Source of the DNA: Brevundimonas vesicularis
Lineage (GTDB): Bacteria; Pseudomonadota; Alphaproteobacteria; Caulobacterales; Caulobacteraceae
Direction: 5' to 3'
DNA: 64,000 nucleotides
Assembly: GCF_027105095.1 (NCBI RefSeq)
Contig: NZ_CP114278.1
Span: 2,480,001 to 2,544,000, forward strand
How positions within the stretch are numbered: the stretch's first letter is position 1; each line of letters starts with the position of its first letter. This document shows, in pieces, positions 63,081-64,000 of this stretch. Position numbers and translations under genes: made by a program. Below the pieces are notes generated by a model. The model was not told the DNA's origin and made no database searches. It saw only the letters and a list, made by a program, of their open reading frames with translations.

Positions 63081-63713
63081 ATGGCCGAGATCATTCTGAA
63101 CGTGGACGTCCGCGATGGCGTCGGCACCGGCGGCGCTCGCGCTGCGCGTCGCGCCGGTTTCGTGCCGGGCGTCCTTTACGGCGGCGACAAGGCCCCCGTC
63201 GCCATTTCGGTGAACGAGAAGGACTTCCGCAAGTCGCTCTACACCGGCAAGCTGCTGGGCCACCTGGTGACCCTGAAGTACGGCGACGAGACCCAGCCGG
63301 TCATCGCCAAGGACGTGCAGTTCGACCCGGTATCGGACCGCCCCCTGCACTTCGACCTGATGCGCGTCGATGAGAAGGCCCCGGTCAAGATCGAAGTGCC
63401 GGTGCACTTCCTGAACGCCGACGAAGCGCCCTTCGCTCGCCAGGGCGGTTCGCTGGAAGTCGTCCGCCACGCCGTCGAAATCCTGGTTCGCGCCGACCAG
63501 ATCCCGGAAGAACTGGTGGTCGACCTGGCCAAGTCGCAGATGGGCGACACCATCCGTATCTCGGACATCACCCTGCCCAAGGGCGCGGAAGCCACCATCA
63601 CCGACCGCGACTTCGTGATCGCCACGATCAAGGTTTCTTCGGCTGCTCTGTCGGCCGCCGCCGACGAAGCCGCCGACGCCGAAGCGGCTCCGGTCGAGAA
63701 GACCGAAGACTGA
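63081..63713 (+). CDS. rplY: 50S ribosomal protein L25/Ctc
   Basis: A 210-residue long-form L25: N-terminal 5S rRNA-binding domain (GGARAARRAGFVPGVLYGGDKAPVAISVNEKDF) and a C-terminal TL5/CTC beta domain (PVKIEVPVHFLNADEAPFARQGGSLEVVRHAVEILVRADQIPEELVVDLAKSQMGDTIRISDITLPKGA), with an acidic Ala-rich tail. Followed by a terminator and pth, a common pair. Confidence 0.97.
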   Translation: MAEIILNVDVRDGVGTGGARAARRAGFVPGVLYGGDKAPVAISVNEKDFRKSLYTGKLLGHLVTLKYGDETQPVIAKDVQFDPVSDRPLHFDLMRVDEKAPVKIEVPVHFLNADEAPFARQGGSLEVVRHAVEILVRADQIPEELVVDLAKSQMGDTIRISDITLPKGAEATITDRDFVIATIKVSSAALSAAADEAADAEAAPVEKTED

Positions 63714-63738
63714 TCCTTCGTCGCTTCGACAAGATCAC

Positions 63739-63772
63739 GCCCCGCCCGGTTCGCCGTGCGGGGCTTTTCTTT
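63739..63772 (+). terminator. terminator after rplY
   Basis: GCCCCGC (63739-63745) pairs with GCGGGGC (63758-63764), followed by TTTTCTTT. It lies 28 bp before the pth start, so pth probably depends partly on read-through. Confidence 0.78.
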
Positions 63773-63799
63773 GCCTGACGCAAACGGCAAGAGGACGCC

Positions 63800-64000
63800 A
63801 TGATCATCATCGCGGGGCTCGGCAATCCGGGCGGGAAATACGAAAAGAACCGGCACAACATCGGCTTCATGGCCGCCGATGAGATCGCGCGCCGGTGGCG
63901 GTTCGGTCCGGAGCGCGCCAAGTTCCAGTCGATCGTCAGCGAGGGTCTGGTCGACGGGACCAAAGTCCTGCTGATGAAGCCGCAGACCTATATGAACGAA
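63800..64000 (+). CDS. pth: peptidyl-tRNA hydrolase, N-terminal part (continues beyond window)
   Basis: 67 residues visible: [23 protein letters not shown] carries the catalytic Asn and His of Pth, and [13 protein letters not shown] is the second conserved motif. It recycles peptidyl-tRNA. GAGGA precedes the ATG. The reading frame is open to the window end. Confidence 0.95.
   Translation, partial: MIIIAGLGNPGGKYEKNRHNIGFMAADEIARRWRFGPERAKFQSIVSEGLVDGTKVLLMKPQTYMNE

Overview
The window is a GC-rich alphaproteobacterial chromosome segment, most likely from Brevundimonas or a close relative in Caulobacterales. Supporting features are a class I lysyl-tRNA synthetase, the TrcR (DUF1013) cell-cycle regulator, DUF1465, DUF1192 and DUF465 proteins, COQ9, and a phoR / pstC-pstA-pstB-phoU-phoB arrangement like that of Caulobacter. 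I saw no rRNA, tRNA, CRISPR array, transposase, integrase or phage structural gene. The region reads as core chromosome with a few lineage-specific genes and small dispersed repeats.

Layout, left to right. 1-5.4 kb: 3' end of a TonB-dependent receptor, an OmpR-type response regulator whose phospho-acceptor Asp is replaced by Ser, a WYL regulator with a VOC protein, an HxlR regulator, a thioesterase-like gene and a lipoprotein. 5.4-7.1 kb: overlapping queC-queE-queD (preQ0 synthesis; QueD appears to lack its catalytic Cys). 7.3-16.8 kb: hybrid kinase with a CBS-like sensor, ligase-associated exonuclease without partners, tandem hotdog thioesterases, small unknowns, an S24 regulator, an SH3 protein, lysS, RidA and an Lrp regulator divergent from dadA. 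18.2-22.5 kb: an intergenic GTCTAA repeat array, queA, a palindromic repeat, pdxH, a J-like protein and aroC. 22.7-34 kb: VOC protein, secreted Pro/Ala-rich protein, MASE1 kinase, thiE, bfd-bfr iron storage, efp, suhB, glycerophosphodiesterase, a more AT-rich secreted unknown and an ABC exporter.

34-48 kb: rpmE, L,D-transpeptidase, DUF1465/DUF1192, quinone oxidoreductase, a secreted protein with two cyanovirin-N-like domains plus a beta/gamma-crystallin domain, trcR behind a structured leader, ubiX between two DUF465 genes, an M23 peptidase, a NatA/NatB-type ABC pair, rpsU (apparent CTG start) divergent from coq9, purE-purK and a diguanylate cyclase. 48-64 kb: GDSL autotransporter esterase, a SerB-SerA fusion, Hsp33, the phosphate regulon with two Pho boxes, an MHYT hybrid kinase, rplY and the start of pth.

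Main functional groups: queuosine (queC, queE, queD, queA), phosphate sensing and uptake (phoR, phoB, phoU, pstABC; no pstS here), iron storage (bfd, bfr), ubiquinone (ubiX, coq9), serine synthesis (fusion), purines (purE, purK) and translation (lysS, efp, rpmE, rpsU, rplY, pth). No complete undescribed system is obvious. The best leads are the CVNH/crystallin secreted protein, the SerB-SerA fusion, the Asp-less response regulator, the Cys-less QueD, the GTCTAA array and the CTG-initiated rpsU.
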